A DNA stretch of 64,000 nt from Gnetum montanum (lineage: Eukaryota; Streptophyta; Gnetopsida; Gnetales; Gnetaceae): assembly GCA_015680685.1 (NCBI GenBank), contig MNCI01023402.1, forward strand, positions 534,173 to 598,172, written 5' to 3'. The position numbers and the translations under genes are program-made. The notes below the pieces were generated by a model. That model saw only the letters and a list, made by a program, of their open reading frames with translations. It did no database searches and was not told the origin of the DNA. Below, one piece after another: positions 12,361 through 23,929 of the stretch. How positions within the stretch are numbered: the first letter of the stretch is position 1; each line of letters opens with the position of its first letter.

Positions 12361-14358
12361 GTGAAGGATCATCCATCAATTAGCGGAATGTCAAATTTCA
12401 CTCACGTTGACAAAAATACCTGAAACTCAGACTTTACTGAAGAGGAAAACACTTTCAGGGTAATAAAAAAATTCTCTTAATGAATTATTAATCGGCTTCT
12501 TTGAGGTTGCTGACATTTGCGATATTTAGTAAGGAGTTAAGTACAATATCTCAGCATCATAATCCTATTGTGACGCTAAAAGCCCAGTAGAAAGGAATTT
12601 GATAGATGCACTGAACTTCAACTCCAACGGATCGAGTGCCAATACTTGGAGGTTGCTTGAAACAAATCAAAGTACAAGAAGAGGACTTGATATTTTATGG
12701 AGAAATAACGCTGCTATCGATATACAAGAATCTGCAGGGGTTGAACAGGCAAGTGTTATTGTTTTTTTTTCCCTTTGCGGGTTCATCTCTGATCTTGAAT
12801 TGTTATATAGCAAGGCAAATGATCCTTTCTCTCTTTGTTATCTCCATAGTTTGTATCGGGAAGACTGGAAATGCTGCAGGAAGCTATCAAGGTTTCTGAC
12901 GATGCAGGATCATCACCTGCGTATATTGCTAAGGCTTATTCAAGTAATTTATCTACGTACAGTCAAATGTTTCGTGGAGCAATGACAAGGAAAGAAAGTA
13001 TAACTCCAGATAAAAATCTCTCTCTGTTTCAAAGTAGACCCGGTTAGTGGCAAGTGGCAATAATGTTCCTAATTCAGAATGGAATAGAAAATCTAAAATC
13101 GTTAAGCTGCATAGTTTAAGCAGGCATTGTGTATATCTTCCATGTTATGGACGAAAATATTTCATCATCGTTTATCTGCGAACTTTGTGAGGAAGTGTTT
13201 TTTCAATTTTTCTAAAAAAATTTAGGTATGATGTTAGCAATACGTCAATGAAAATATGATTTTTCATCAGTTTTTCCATGCCTGTGTGGCGCTGATGCTG
13301 CTTGTGAACCAACTCCATGTTCCATTCAAAGGAAAGTGTTCATTGCCGATGAAAGACGAGTAAGCGTGAAAAAAAATTGCATCTTCTAACTACTTATTTA
13401 TTTTTGACCTGTTACTTGAAAAAAAGTTAGGCTTTTATTCCTCCACTGAACCTAGCTTAAGTATTAAAGCTCTGAGTGATATACTTTTGATCTATTTATC
13501 TTTGGGAGATGTGATTTGAGTGACTAAGCACATTGCTGTTCATGTTATTTTTTCATTTCCTTTTTTAAGTTTTAAAATACTGTATGTTTTGCAACTGCAA
13601 TCCACTGAAGCTGGCCAATAATGCTACTAACAGATGCTGAAAGGGAACCATTGCGTGGAAGAAGGTTCTTCAGGTTTTCCTTTAATTAAAAGGACTCGAC
13701 AAATGTTACCATATGATCCATCAAGCAAGACTAATCCTGCTAAAACTTTGGCTTGTAACGAAGCAATTCGTTGTCATCACCAAGACCCGCTGTTATTCAA
13801 GGGCAAACAAAGGATGACAAAGATGTTTTATTCCAAGTAAAATCAGAAGGCCAAGTCCAGAAACAAATTTCAAAGCAGCAGTTAATAAGCAAAGATACGC
13901 TATCGGAGCCCATTGTTGAGACAGCCCGCAAAATTTTTAAGGAGTTGGAGCGATTAGTTCCATCTCCAAATCAAAAGCCTACTCAAGAATTATTGTCTGC
14001 TATTTCAAAGGGAACTGCAGTTGAACAATCAAATAAAGTTGAACTTAATCTTATTAAGCATAAAGATGAAGGCAAGAAACCACTGTCCGCACCATGTGAA
14101 CCTGAACCGATTGCGTCACAAGGAAACACCTCTCCAGGCATGGGAAATGATTCCAATATTGCCCATTTTCTATCTGAAAATGTATCCACTCTTCATGCAT
14201 TTGCTTCCGGTGATGAGAGTTGGGAAGCTGCATCGGATGTAAATGCTGTGTATGCCATACCATTTATGCATGGATGTAAATGCTGTGTACTATCCATGCA
14301 TAAATGGTATGCAATGTTTAGTTTCAAAACTGAAATTGAAATTTTATTGAGTTCTTAA
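12361..14358 (+). pseudogene. Nuclear pore protein NUP1/NUP136-like gene fragment (several exons)
   Basis: Blocks of coding-like sequence are separated by introns. 12361-12460 is preceded by GTGGCAG and followed by GTAATA. 12590-12750 contains FNSNGSSANTWRLLE and ends at CAG|GCAAGT, a GC-type donor. 12851-13040 contains LEMLQEAIKVSDDAGSSPAY then IAKAYSSNLSTYSQMF. 13634-14250 contains GSSGFPLIKRTRQ, then after a frameshift VETARKIFKELERLVPSPNQ. These match my memory of plant NUP1 (the plant-specific basket nucleoporin): an 'SPAxxAxAYM' segment, a 'GSxGPxRRxRQ' segment and an 'ARKIxxxLxRxxPSPxxK' segment. The FG-rich C-terminus is missing. The frameshift near 13750 and lack of a start make it a pseudogene or captured fragment. 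Family assignment is by motif memory only. Confidence 0.5.
14256..14311. repeat. 19-bp perfect inverted repeat (hairpin)
   Basis: Arms 14256-14274 and 14293-14311 are perfectly complementary (CATACCATTTATGCATGGA), with an 18-nt loop. The loop side repeats GATGTAAATGCTGTGTA, also present just upstream at 14236. It lies at the 3' end of the last nucleoporin-like coding block. Confidence 0.75.
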
Positions 14359-14633
14359 ACCTTGTGGATTTATTGGACGGTTTTGTCTAGTAGAGAAATT
14401 GAGGAGGGATGAGTGATTCCATTTTTAGTTATCCTGTTACCTTGTCTAGTAGTCGGGCTTCATTAACATCATTTTTTAAAAAAATCATTTTGGCCAATTT
14501 ATACACACACATATATATATATATCTAAGCTAGTGGAGCAGTTTCGTGGCCTATGAGTGGAATTTAATTTTTTTTTTAAAGTTATCATCACTATTTGCAT
14601 TCCAAATAATATATAATGGCAAACATAAATTGG
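14359..14633. other. AT-rich spacer with (TA)n microsatellite
   Basis: It contains an ACAC/(AT)n tract about 14502-14526 and runs of A and T. No coding signal. Confidence 0.6.
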
Positions 14634-15290
14634 TTAAAATGAAAATTTATATATTTTGTATATGTTGATGAAGGAATACAATGCACAATTATTGCAACAA
14701 ACATTACAGAGTTGTATAATAGGATTGAGCAAAAGGCAAAATACAATGATAAGTATGAACTCGATATGCCTAATTCTACAACTGAGCAAAATGAACTTCT
14801 TCTGCAATTCTACTTTAGAGATGTTTAGCATTTAAAATCTTTCTGTATCTTTGTGCATGAAAAAGAGGATGAATCTTTAAAGAATCAATGGTCTTGACTC
14901 CAAATAATGCCCATGCCAACCGTAATTGATGATTGACGAGATGCTCCTTGGACCACAGGTACAATTGGCACATGATGGGGATTATCATTATCAAAGGCAC
15001 ATCCAATGTAAGAGTCAAAATCAACAATAACATATAATGGTAATGCAGGTGGCTATTTACCTTAAGGATACATAATATTGTGAATCATGCTAAGTGCACC
15101 ATTCACCAATCCTGCTTTAGGCCAAAGGTTAATTGTAAGCGTTACCCTTGCACCTTCACATATAAGCAGAGATTGCACTACTTGTTGTAGTAAATGGTTG
15201 TTGTTGTTGACCTTGAAGAGAGTGTTCTTCACCTTCTCTATTGGGACTAATAGCAGCAAAATCCATGTTTCTAAAAATGCATGAATTCCA
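14634..15290 (-). pseudogene. PIF1-like DNA helicase remnant
   Basis: Minus-strand reading gives the C-terminal helicase motifs of PIF1/RecD-type SF1 helicases. ICEGARVTLTINLWPKAGLV plus NGA lies at about 15190-15090, matching the 'GARVMLTxNLWxxxGLVNGxxG' segment. Then P(A)LPLYVIVDFDSYIG follows at about 15050, and a degenerate 'LAWALxIHKSQG' segment at about 14910 (LRLAWALFGVKTIDSL). LSCRIRHIEFIL near 14780 corresponds to 'ALSRVRxxxxL'. Several frame changes and no Walker A motif show that it is a 3' remnant. It may be a decayed cellular PIF1-like gene or a Helitron helicase; no Helitron Rep domain is visible nearby. Confidence 0.65.
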
Positions 15291-15417
15291 ATATTGCACC
15301 TCTTAATCTTATAACATGATGCCTAAGTTCAATATTTTTAAATACTGCATCACACCGTAACCGTCATCACCTTAACTGTTGCCATGATCGTAACTGTCAC
15401 TATAACCATAATTGTTA

Positions 15418-15486
15418 TCGTTTATAATAATAATAAATATTCAATATTACCCACCATTTATAATAATAAATATTCATTATTACCCA
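15418..15486. repeat. Two tandem copies of a ~34-bp AT-rich unit
   Basis: TTTATAATAATAAATATTCA followed by ATATTACCCA occurs twice in direct tandem (about 15419-15453 and 15454-15486) with minor differences. Confidence 0.6.
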
Positions 15487-15489
15487 TGT

Positions 15490-15760
15490 CGGGCCTTACA
15501 CATGAGGGAATACAAAGAGATGAATGGGGAGCCCAAGGGTTAAGGGGCATCAATTGAATAGAGATTTGGCTTTCCTGCAGTAACTCTTTGGCTCCCTTAC
15601 ATGTGGTGCGTGCATGTGAAGGAATACAAAAAGACAAATGGGAAGCTCAGGAGTTAGGGGACATTAATCGAGTAGAGATTCAACTCCCATGCACTGATTC
15701 TTTAGCTCCCATGCATGTGGCGCATGCGCGTGAGGGAATACAAAGAGATCAAACTAAATT
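15490..15760. repeat. ~113-bp tandem repeat, about 2.4 copies
   Basis: The marker GAGGGAATACAAAGAGAT recurs at about 15505, 15617 (GAAGGAATACAAAAAGAC) and 15731. GCTCCC(T/A)TACATGTGG and GTAGAGATT recur at the same spacing. Copies differ at many positions, so the array is old. A 60-residue open frame across it is only the translation of the repeat. Confidence 0.7.
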
Positions 15761-15770
15761 GGCACTGTAA

Positions 15771-16148
15771 CATATATTTGTACTACATATTCGTTCGTGA
15801 AGATATAAAACATCACGTTACAAATACATAAATAATGTTATTATTATATCACGGGCTTTTGTATATTGACATTATTGTTACAATGGACAAGATATGAAAG
15901 ATGCTAACACCTTATTCATAATTATTATATTATAATTATTGTGGAATCCAATAAATGTTATGAGATTATTATAATTAGAGCAATAATCCATAATTATAAC
16001 TTGAGATATTATGGATTATAAGATTCATTCGAACGGTAAACATTTCATAATAAATAAAGCCAAGATATGATGAAATATTACTCATAATCCATAATGTTAG
16101 AGATATTATTTATTCATTCATAATGCTAACCCATAATGATTATATCTC
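15771..16148. other. AT-rich, palindrome-rich sequence before the gap
   Basis: Repeated ATAATCCATAAT / ATTATGGATTAT words in both orientations suggest a MITE-like or hairpin-forming element. The sequence gap removes any second terminus, so no element can be defined. Confidence 0.35.
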
Positions 16149-16404
16149 NNNNNNNNNNNNNNNNNNNNNNNNNNNNNNNNNNNNNNNNNNNNNNNNNNNN
16201 NNNNNNNNNNNNNNNNNNNNNNNNNNNNNNNNNNNNNNNNNNNNNNNNNNNNNNNNNNNNNNNNNNNNNNNNNNNNNNNNNNNNNNNNNNNNNNNNNNNN
16301 NNNNNNNNNNNNNNNNNNNNNNNNNNNNNNNNNNNNNNNNNNNNNNNNNNNNNNNNNNNNNNNNNNNNNNNNNNNNNNNNNNNNNNNNNNNNNNNNNNNN
16401 NNNN
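16149..16404. other. Assembly gap (256 N)
   Basis: A run of N; no sequence is available. Open frames spanning it are meaningless. Confidence 0.99.
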
Positions 16405-17156
16405 CTGACATCTCAAATTGGCTAATAATTTTCATGTGCTAGCAAAAATGCTAATGCTTTTGCATTTTATTAAAATGCATATTGCAAATGAAAAAGCAGT
16501 CACAATCGTAACAACTAAATGCATCTACTCCATGGTAACTGCTGAATTTCAAAGCACAGTCATAAAAATGATAAACCCTACACAAAATATACAAAGAGAT
16601 AAAGCAAACATGAACTTACAAATGTTCCTTTATATTGAAAAAGAGTATGGAAAAAGAAGATTACTCAAGATAGTAGCAGAAAATTACAATTTTAGAATTC
16701 TTTACCACTCCAGAAAGCATTGAAAAAAGAATAGAACCAAACTTTGGAATGTTTTTGCATTGGGAATGCAAATGTACAGGGAAAGCATGCTAAGTATTGA
16801 TGATAGAAGAGCTCAGCTTGAAGTGAAACTATGAAAATTGCACAAAATCATCAAAATGTAATGTTCAACATGTTACAATTCACTATAAAAAATTAACAAA
16901 AACACACATGAAAAGACTGACAAAAAGTTTGTTTCTATAAAGAGATTCCAATAACCAAAGGCTATTGTTGACACAGAAACTTTAGAAGACCCTTCCCTTC
17001 AGGCTGCAGCTTCAACTATAGCCATTACTGTCCTTCCTCAAATGTCTCTAGCTCTACCCCTCATCTTGCCCTTGCCTGCAAAATCTTATGATTAAAACAT
17101 ACATTTAGACAAAGCTACTCAAAAAACATATTAGCCTAATTCATATATAAATTTTA
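16405..17156. other. Unassigned sequence with one 101-codon open frame
   Basis: An open frame at 16418-16723 (+) encodes a Lys/Asn-rich peptide with no motif I recognise. Its base composition is that of the surroundings, so I do not call it a gene. The stretch 16980-17080 is richer in C and T and might be a decayed exon on the minus strand, but no family is evident. Confidence 0.35.
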
Positions 17157-17995
17157 TCAAAAAAAAAAGAAACCTAAATGAAGGGATCTTTTAGCTATTA
17201 TAACAAAAATTGTATTATGATTCACACCTCCCCTACCTCCAAGGTCCAAGCTACTATAGGTGTAGAAGTTTGCATTTCCGTCACCATCAAGGCTGGTGTT
17301 TCCAACATAGATGAGTGTGAGATTTGGATCTTGCAGTAGAAGTTTCCCAAAGTAGAGTGAGATTCCAGCATACTTGTTGCCATCGGTGAACACCGTGATG
17401 GCCAGGAAGTCACGGTCAAGGATGCTAGCATGATGGTCATGATCCAGGGCACGAGATTTCAGGCAATGTTAGCATTGTGTCTAGAGTTTTTGGTCAAGCA
17501 AGCGACAAAGACGTGGCAATGGACTATAGCAGTGAAGGCATCGATGGCAATGTTGTTGGTGTAGTACTGCTACGGGTTGTCACCAAGCAAGAGCGAAAGC
17601 ATGTCAATGCCATCGGACAGAGTGGCATCGATGGTCATGAGGATGTCGGAGCTAAAGCAACCACAATCCCACTAGACCTTGTAGATGACAATCCATGCAA
17701 GCCAGGCCATGCCGCGGGTAGTGTCATTGGCATAGCCGAGCACACTGACGTTGACCACGGCATTGCCAATGATTGTTGATGACATGTGCATGTTGTGGCC
17801 TTCAGTGTTGAGCGAGGATGCAACAAGGGCTAACTGGCCTACTACCTTATTGCTGCCTTGGTTGAAGAAGCACATGCCGATGAGCTTGTTATTGCAGTTG
17901 AAGCATGGGCCACCATCATAGGTGCCTTTTCAGTGCTCTAGCGGAGCTCCAAAGCTGGCATCATTGAAGCTGGTTTGGTTGGGCTAGGCAGCCTA
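17157..17995 (-). pseudogene. Subtilisin-like serine protease (SBT1-type subtilase) fragment
   Basis: Read on the minus strand from about 17995: FNDASFGAPLEH, then KGTYDGGPCFNCNNKLIG, then the catalytic-His region (EGHNMHMSST where GHGTH is normal). VVNVSVLGYANDTTRGMAWL follows, then GCFSSDILMTIDATLSDGID plus MLSLLLG, IAIDAF, GNS-like KNSRHNANIA and PWIMT. The end is FTDGNKYAGISLYFGKLLL and LIYVGNTS. This order matches the S8 domain of plant secreted subtilases up to the start of the PA domain. The pro-region, catalytic Asp, oxyanion Asn and catalytic Ser blocks are missing. The altered His motif, stops (after YKV and after GDNP) and frameshifts make it a pseudogene. The tract is GC-richer than its surroundings. 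Confidence 0.85.
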
Positions 17996-18067
17996 CAGCA
18001 GTAGTTGTAGACGAAGACAGAGACAAAATGGAAATAGAATTCTCTTTCCCATTCCCATTCTTTTTAT

Positions 18068-18160
18068 GTGTGCAACGAGAATACGAAAAGCTATGGCTCT
18101 TTGGTTCACATTCTATGCAATGGGAATACGAAAAGGTATGGCTCTTCGATTCATGTTTTT
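18068..18160. repeat. Two ~50-bp direct repeats
   Basis: GAGAATACGAAAAGCTATGG followed by CTCTTTGG (about 18078) recurs as GGGAATACGAAAAGGTATGG and CTCTTCGA (about 18127). A C12 run lies at about 18228-18239. The frame 18068-18295 is just a translation of these repeats. Confidence 0.6.
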
Positions 18161-18616
18161 TCCCATTTCGTGGGATCTTACATGGTGCATGATGTGGAGG
18201 GTGTTACTTGGAGGGTGACAAATCCACTCCCCCCCCCCCTATCCTATGAGACGAGTTGGCCTCTTGGCCAAATTACAATTATTGTGGAGTTCTAACAACC
18301 TCCAAAACATAGGGGTGATTGTGGCAAATAAGTCATAAATATTCAAGGTGCAAAAATAATTTTAGCAATGAGAGATTACAAATATTTAAGGTAGAAGATA
18401 AATAGAGGTAAAAGCATAGCATCAAAGAATTTAAAATCTCACGTTGATGTAGCTTTGTAGGTATAAATTATTTAGGAAATTTGGACATTTAATTTTATTT
18501 TATTCATAGCATTTTTTATATATTCTAGGGATTTTTTAATGATAAAATATTATAGGTACATAACTTTCTTCCTTTTACATTAGAGGAAAATTGTCCCTTT
18601 TTAATTAAAAGTAAGG
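18161..18616. other. Spacer left of element C
   Basis: AT-rich flank; I see no gene or repeat other than the C run. Confidence 0.5.
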
Positions 18617-18621
18617 GTTTT

Positions 18622-19383
18622 TGAGGAGCGGCAAGGTACTCCTACACCCAACCATATGAATTACAAAGGCGTTTACATGTAGTCTGGTCAAATTTTGTGC
18701 ACCTATAGTTCTCTAGTACACTAGTTTTTCTAGAAAGCGAAATGGGCATTAAGAATGTTCATTGTCTTCCCAACTACACTTGTGAATCTCAAGGGTATGG
18801 TTTAAGTGTAACTAAGGTACATGATTTTTCTTATTTTATGTTTTATAATTTTGATCGGCTACAACAAGAATGAAAGGTAAAGTAATTTGAGATCTAATTC
18901 ATCTCCTACTGGACTACCAAACATTAAGCGTTGTTGGGTTATCAAGTACTATATGTATGTTCAAAGTGGTCATACTTATGTTCATTAACAATTGGAAATT
19001 AATTACTTAATTGAAATTCAGTAAAGTAAAGTGCATTAAAAGAAACATTAATCTATTCCCAGTGTTGCAAGGATTGTCAAAAGAGTTCATTTTTATTTCC
19101 ATCACACTGCTGCGCTCAGGTACATTAGTGTTCGAACAAAGAATCATACACACTTAGACTCCTTCTACAAGCACTCAAAAAATATTCTAACTGTGGAGAA
19201 AATAAACTGCAAGAGTTTCACTACTCTAACTAAAAATTGCAAAAAAATGATGCTAGATTGGGAGCCTGAGCGCTATATTTATAAGCCAATGTATACCCCT
19301 TGATGTCAGATACCTAATGTCGCATCTGGACCCCGACATCGAGGCTCCAACATTAGAGTAGATGAAAACAATGTGATTCATCA
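18622..19383 (-). repeat. 3' LTR of element C
   Basis: 762 bp; ends TGAGGAG (18622) and ATTCATCA on the complementary reading. Homologous along its length to 26511-27325. U3 carries the C-type motif (GACGTCGG-like, about 19300-19345) above a TATA-like TATAAATATAGCGC (complement at 19271-19283). Confidence 0.85.
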
Positions 19384-20050
19384 TACCCCCACAACTAAAT
19401 GAAAACTCATCCTCGAGTGAAGAAGGGGAGGAACAAGTTCTTTACAAAATATTGGGTAGGTATAGGATTATTGATTGACATACAAATTTTGAACTCTAAG
19501 TTCCATTTGAGTCACAAATTTGTTAAAGTTTTATTAATGAAAAATAGACTGAACATTTACAGACTAAGGAAAACCATAGAGTTTGTGGATGGGTGGATGT
19601 TTTGAACTCATTACTTGTTGCATGAAAAAGAAACCATATCCTAATCATCTGTAATGAAATTCAAAGCCAAAAACCAGACACCAACAATCAAATAATAAAA
19701 ATAGTACATACCACCATTAATCAACGCATTACCATTGTACTTAGCACTTATTAACAAAAAGTTAGAAAGTCACATAAAAACAAAAACAAAATATAAAAGA
19801 AAATGTAAAATATTCAAGAAATACAAAATGTACTAACAATGGTGTAAAAAAAAATTAGAAAAGATTAATAACATGAAAACAAGAAGATGTAAAATAAAGA
19901 ATGTGTAAAACAAAAGGTTGTAAAATGAAAAATGTGTAAAACAAAAAATTGAAAAATCGAGGAGCCGCTTATATGGCTATCATGGGTGGCCATCTCTCCC
20001 TCGACTAAGTTGAAAGGAGAAGATTCGAAATATGGAGTGTGGTTGTCCAT
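19384..20050 (-). other. Polypurine tract and T-rich tail of element C
   Basis: Next to the LTR is the complement of TACCCCCACAACT, a purine-rich tract on the coding strand. Beyond it lies non-coding sequence with repeated TTTTGTTTTACA words (complement at 19790-19960). The same T-rich block follows the last coding segment in A1, A2, B and D2. Confidence 0.65.
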
Positions 20051-21470
20051 TCAATGAGGCATTTGTTGTATTTGTTGGTTTATGCTTGTGGGAAGGTTTG
20101 ATTTGTTAGATGTTGACTAGTTGTTTCTTGTTTGGGCTCTCAAGTTTGTAGATCATCATGGCCCTAGAAAGAAAAGTTTCATAAATGATGTAAGGTCCTT
20201 CCCATAATGTTTGGAACTTAGTTCATTAAGGTACATGTGTGGAGTTCTAGTAGAGAACCTTATCCCCCGATTGAAATTTGACTTTTTTAATTTTAAGGTC
20301 ATGACACTTTTTATTGTAGGCCTTGTGTAACTCGTTAGATGATAGGGATACTAATCGATTTTCATCTAGCAGGTTGAGATTTATTAGTCATTCTTTTTGT
20401 GCTAGACTCAAGTCAAGGTCAAGGTCATAGGTTGTTGAAAGTATACGGACCTTGGATTGAACAGTTGGTAATTTTTCATACACAAGCTCGTAGGGGGAAT
20501 AGCCTATATGAAGTTTCCATGTTAAGTGGTAGGCCTAAAGGGCATTGTTGAGTTTTGTGCTCTAGTCTCTCCTATATTTGTTAATAGTTCTTGTCATAAT
20601 CCTTATGATTTCTCTATTGGTAACCTCAACTTGACAATTAGCTTGGGGATGGTAGGGTGTTGTGAATTTATGTTCAACCCCCAAGCATTGCATGAGCTTT
20701 CGAAAAGTAGTACCTGTAAAATGAGTTCCATTATTAGAAATCAATGCATGTGGTACACCAAACCTGTTTACAACATTTTATTGTACAAACTAAGCAATAG
20801 TAGAATATGTACAGTTGATGATGGTTGCTACTTCTACCCATTTCATACAATAGTCAATAGTGACTATGATGTACACCTTTCCATTTGACATGGGCATGAT
20901 GGGACCCATGAAATCAATTCCCAAAATGTCGAAGGGTTCTAGTGGTTAATTTTATTTTTGAGATTTCTCCATTTGAGTAGTCATTCCACCATCAGGTTGG
21001 CATCATTTACAAGAGTGGACATAATGGTGAGCATCCCTGAAGATTGTCAACCAATAGTACCCTACCATTAGGATTTTAATGGTCATGCATCTCCTAGCAT
21101 AGTGTCCTCCACAAGGACCTTTGTGAGTATATTGGAGAACATGCAGTTAATTAGCATCAAGGACACACCAATGAACCAGGCCATTGGCGCACACCTTGTA
21201 GAGGTGTCTATTGATGTCCATAAAGTGTTTTACCTAGTGAAGAAACTATCATTTCTTTCAATGGTCCAACCTTTGTGGTATCTCCTGAGTGAGAAGATAG
21301 GTGAGAATGCCATCATACCATTTAGGCTTATTGGGAAATTATTAAGTTATAGCCTTAGCAAAGACGAGTTCATTAGGAAACATATCAGATAGTGGGGTTT
21401 CTTCCTCTTTGTTGTCCCATCACAACCGAGACAAGTGATCAACCACCACATTCTCAATGTCCTTTTAATC
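20050..21470 (-). pseudogene. Integrase of element C
   Basis: Minus-strand reading shows the zinc finger (HKGPCGGHY ... DAHHYVHSCKxCQ, about 21110-20990) and the catalytic core with GIDFMGPIMPMS (first Asp). Next are DYxMKWVE, then LISNNGTHFTG (normally ISDNG: the second catalytic Asp is Asn here) and YHPQANCQVEVTNREI with the Glu. The C-terminus has FQSGDKVLY and LWEGPYII (the GPY motif) near 20230. The protein would insert element DNA into the chromosome. Stops and the D-to-N change show it is dead. Confidence 0.85.
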
Positions 21471-22150
21471 TACCATCATAAGATCGAATTCCTACAAGAT
21501 CATCAGCCACCATATGACACGAGGGCTTACCTTTGGCTTGTTCATTAGGAAGTGAATGGCACTATGGTCCATGTGCACAAACACCTTGTATTCAATCACA
21601 TAATGCCTAAATTTCTCTAGAGAAAACATCACTACTATCAACTCTTTTTCTATAGTGGTGTAGGTCAGTTATGCACCCACAATGCTTCAACTAGCATAGT
21701 GGATGTAGTATGCACATTTCTTGTCATCTAACAATGTAAGCATAGCTTCCAAGGCATAATTTGATGCATTCGTTATGATATGAAATGGTCTAAACTAGTT
21801 TGGTGCTTGTAGGATTGGAGTTTTTACAAGTTTCTCTTTTAGCTATTGAAATGTTTTCTCGCATTCCATAGTCTAAACAAATGGAGCATCTTTCTTTGTT
21901 AGCTCCACCAACAGTTTTGCAATCTTAGAAAAATTCTTTATGAATCGTCAATAGTAGCCAGTATGTCCAAGGAATGATCAAACATCTTTAACAGTTTCTA
22001 GTTAGCAAGTTATTCCTTGGATGGCCCTTATTTTCTTAGGGTCTACCTTAATTCCTGCTCGTGATATTCTATGCCTCAATGCAATGCCCTCATAGACCAT
22101 TAAGTGACTTTTTTGCCAATTGAGATGCAAGTTAGTTTTAACACATCATT
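21470..22150 (-). pseudogene. RNase H domain and connection of element C
   Basis: Downstream of RT the reading contains DAPFVWTMECEKTFQ, then ASNYALEAML (first RNase H strand), YTTIEKELIVVMFSLEKFRH and FVHMDHSAIHFLMNKP, as in Ty3/gypsy RNase H. It degrades the RNA strand during reverse transcription. Several stops are present (for example in place of the Gln/Trp codons in NASSQSxVGAxLxY). Confidence 0.8.
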
Positions 22151-22900
22151 TTAGCACTTGCTCAAGGCAGTCTAGGGCTTGTTCAAATGTAGCTCCATAA
22201 GTAGAGAAGTCATCCATGAAGGCTTCCACACCACTACCGATCTGCTATTGAAAAATGCTTAGAACCAGGTGTTGGAATGTAGTAGGAGCATTGCATAGAT
22301 TAAATAGCATTTTGCGATATGCAAAAGTCCCCCAAGAACTCATGAACACTGTCTTGGCTTGGTCCTTTAATGCAATTTGAATTTGGTTATAGCCACTATA
22401 ACCATCTAGAAAGCTGTAGTAGTAATGCCCAGATATTATGTTTAGCACCTGATCAACAAATGGCAATAGAAAATGATCTTTGAATGTTGCCATATTTAGT
22501 AGCTAAAAATGATACAGACCCACCACTTGCCATCTTTATTTGGCACAATTACAAGTGAACTAACCCACTCACTATTCACAATGGATAAATGAACCCTGTC
22601 TTAAGGAGTTGTTCAATTTCCTATTTGACGATCTACTTCAATTTGGGATTTAATCTCCTCTGTGGTTGTCTTTTTGGCTTCATGGCCAGATTAGTGTAGA
22701 TGTGAGATTGGCATATCCTAGGATTAATCCCTATGAGTTCAAGATATGACCAAGCAAAAGCTACTGACCATTTTTCAACTATCCTCAATAGCATCTTTTT
22801 TTGCTCTGAAGCAAGATTTGCATTAATTATGATTGACTTTCCATTTTTCAAAAACACATATTCCATTCTAGTAGGTAGTGTTTTTAGTTCAAGGGGCTCT
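22150..22900 (-). pseudogene. Reverse transcriptase of element C
   Basis: Motifs in order: LKIIEQLLKTGFIYP-like start, FKDHFLLPFVDQVLNIISGH, YYSFLDGYSGYNQIQIAL, DQAKTVFMSSWGTFAYRKML, FNLCNAPTTFQHLVLSIF, and the catalytic FMDDFSTYGAT. The FxDD pair is intact in this copy, unlike the one at about 42935. Several stops interrupt the region between LLKTGFIYP and MATFKDHF. It synthesises element DNA from RNA in the particle. Confidence 0.85.
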
Positions 22901-23059
22901 TACTTGAAACTTTCAGGAATTTCCAACTCTCCCTGGTAGGTATCATCATTTGTATCATTAGATTGTTGGTGATGAACTTGCTCTAGTTCATCCATGCTTA
23001 TGACATATGCACATGTTAGGCTTTCAGTTGATTCCATGCAAAGTGTGCTACTCTCAGAA

Positions 23060-23925
23060 TTAGCGGTCAACCACTAGGTGCCATCCTATTTTATGGTTGT
23101 TGTGTATAGAAACCTTTGAATTTCTACTTCTAGTGCGCATTGCTTGCATGCAGAGATAGATGCTTATTTCATTGCCTAGATTTTTTGCACATAAGTGTAC
23201 CTTGTATTGTTGTACACAATTGCACAGAACTTGCTTCTTCTCAATATTTTCGAATGCATTTTCTTTGGATATTTTCAGGGAAAGATCTCTGATACCCATT
23301 CTGGCATCAAATGTGCTAAGCCATGCCCTTCCCATGATGATTGGAAAATCCCCTTTGTAGTTCTCCACTTTGATCACTTGGAAATCAGTAGGATAAGACC
23401 ACCCACAAAGAGTGGTCACAATGTCTTCTACTAGTCTTAATGGAATAGTGATGGACTAGTCTACCAATTCTAATCTTATGTTGCTATTCTTGAGAGGAGG
23501 CAGGTTCTATGCAATATACATCTCATGAGAGATTAAATTGATGCCAAAACTTGAGTCAAGAAAAGTTTTGCACGGTTCATTCCCAATGATTTACAAGTAA
23601 ATTATAGGACTTCCAAGATTTGCTAACTTCCTGGGAAGGTTTCCAACATAGTTCTAATCAGATATGACATGAGTAAGCATTACAGTATGGATCCTAGGAA
23701 AATTTTGATTTGAAGAGGACTTGAAGGTGTTTGATACAAAGGAAGATGCATGGGTAGGATTGTCAATCGTGGGTGTATGTGAGGGCTTAGGCAAATGGTG
23801 TGGTTGGAAGAAAGGTATTTTCTTTGATTGAGTATTTGACCCACTTAGTTGATGATCTGGTTGTGGATTAATAGCCCTAATAGCATTGCGTTGTTGTGGT
23901 TGAGTTGGTAGTTTACCCTGCATAT
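23060..23925 (-). pseudogene. Retropepsin-like protease of element C
   Basis: Reads NEPCKTFLDSSFGINLIS near 23555 and GDFPIIMGRAWLSTFDARMG near 23300. The C-terminal part corresponds to the 'xxILGRPFLxT' segment of plant Ty3/gypsy proteases. The catalytic triad is D-S-S rather than D-S/T-G, the same as in element B. Upstream, 23660-23925, is a Pro/Gln/His-rich linker from gag. Its function would be Gag-Pol maturation. Confidence 0.75.
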
Positions 23926-23929
23926 GTGG

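Noticed and set aside
14634-15290. A Helitron around the helicase remnant
   Set aside because: No Rep/HUH motif and no terminal TC/CTRR hairpin could be identified. Kept only as a helicase remnant and as an idea in the findings.
16118-16435. Open frames of about 90-105 codons
   Set aside because: They consist of N; the gap has no sequence.
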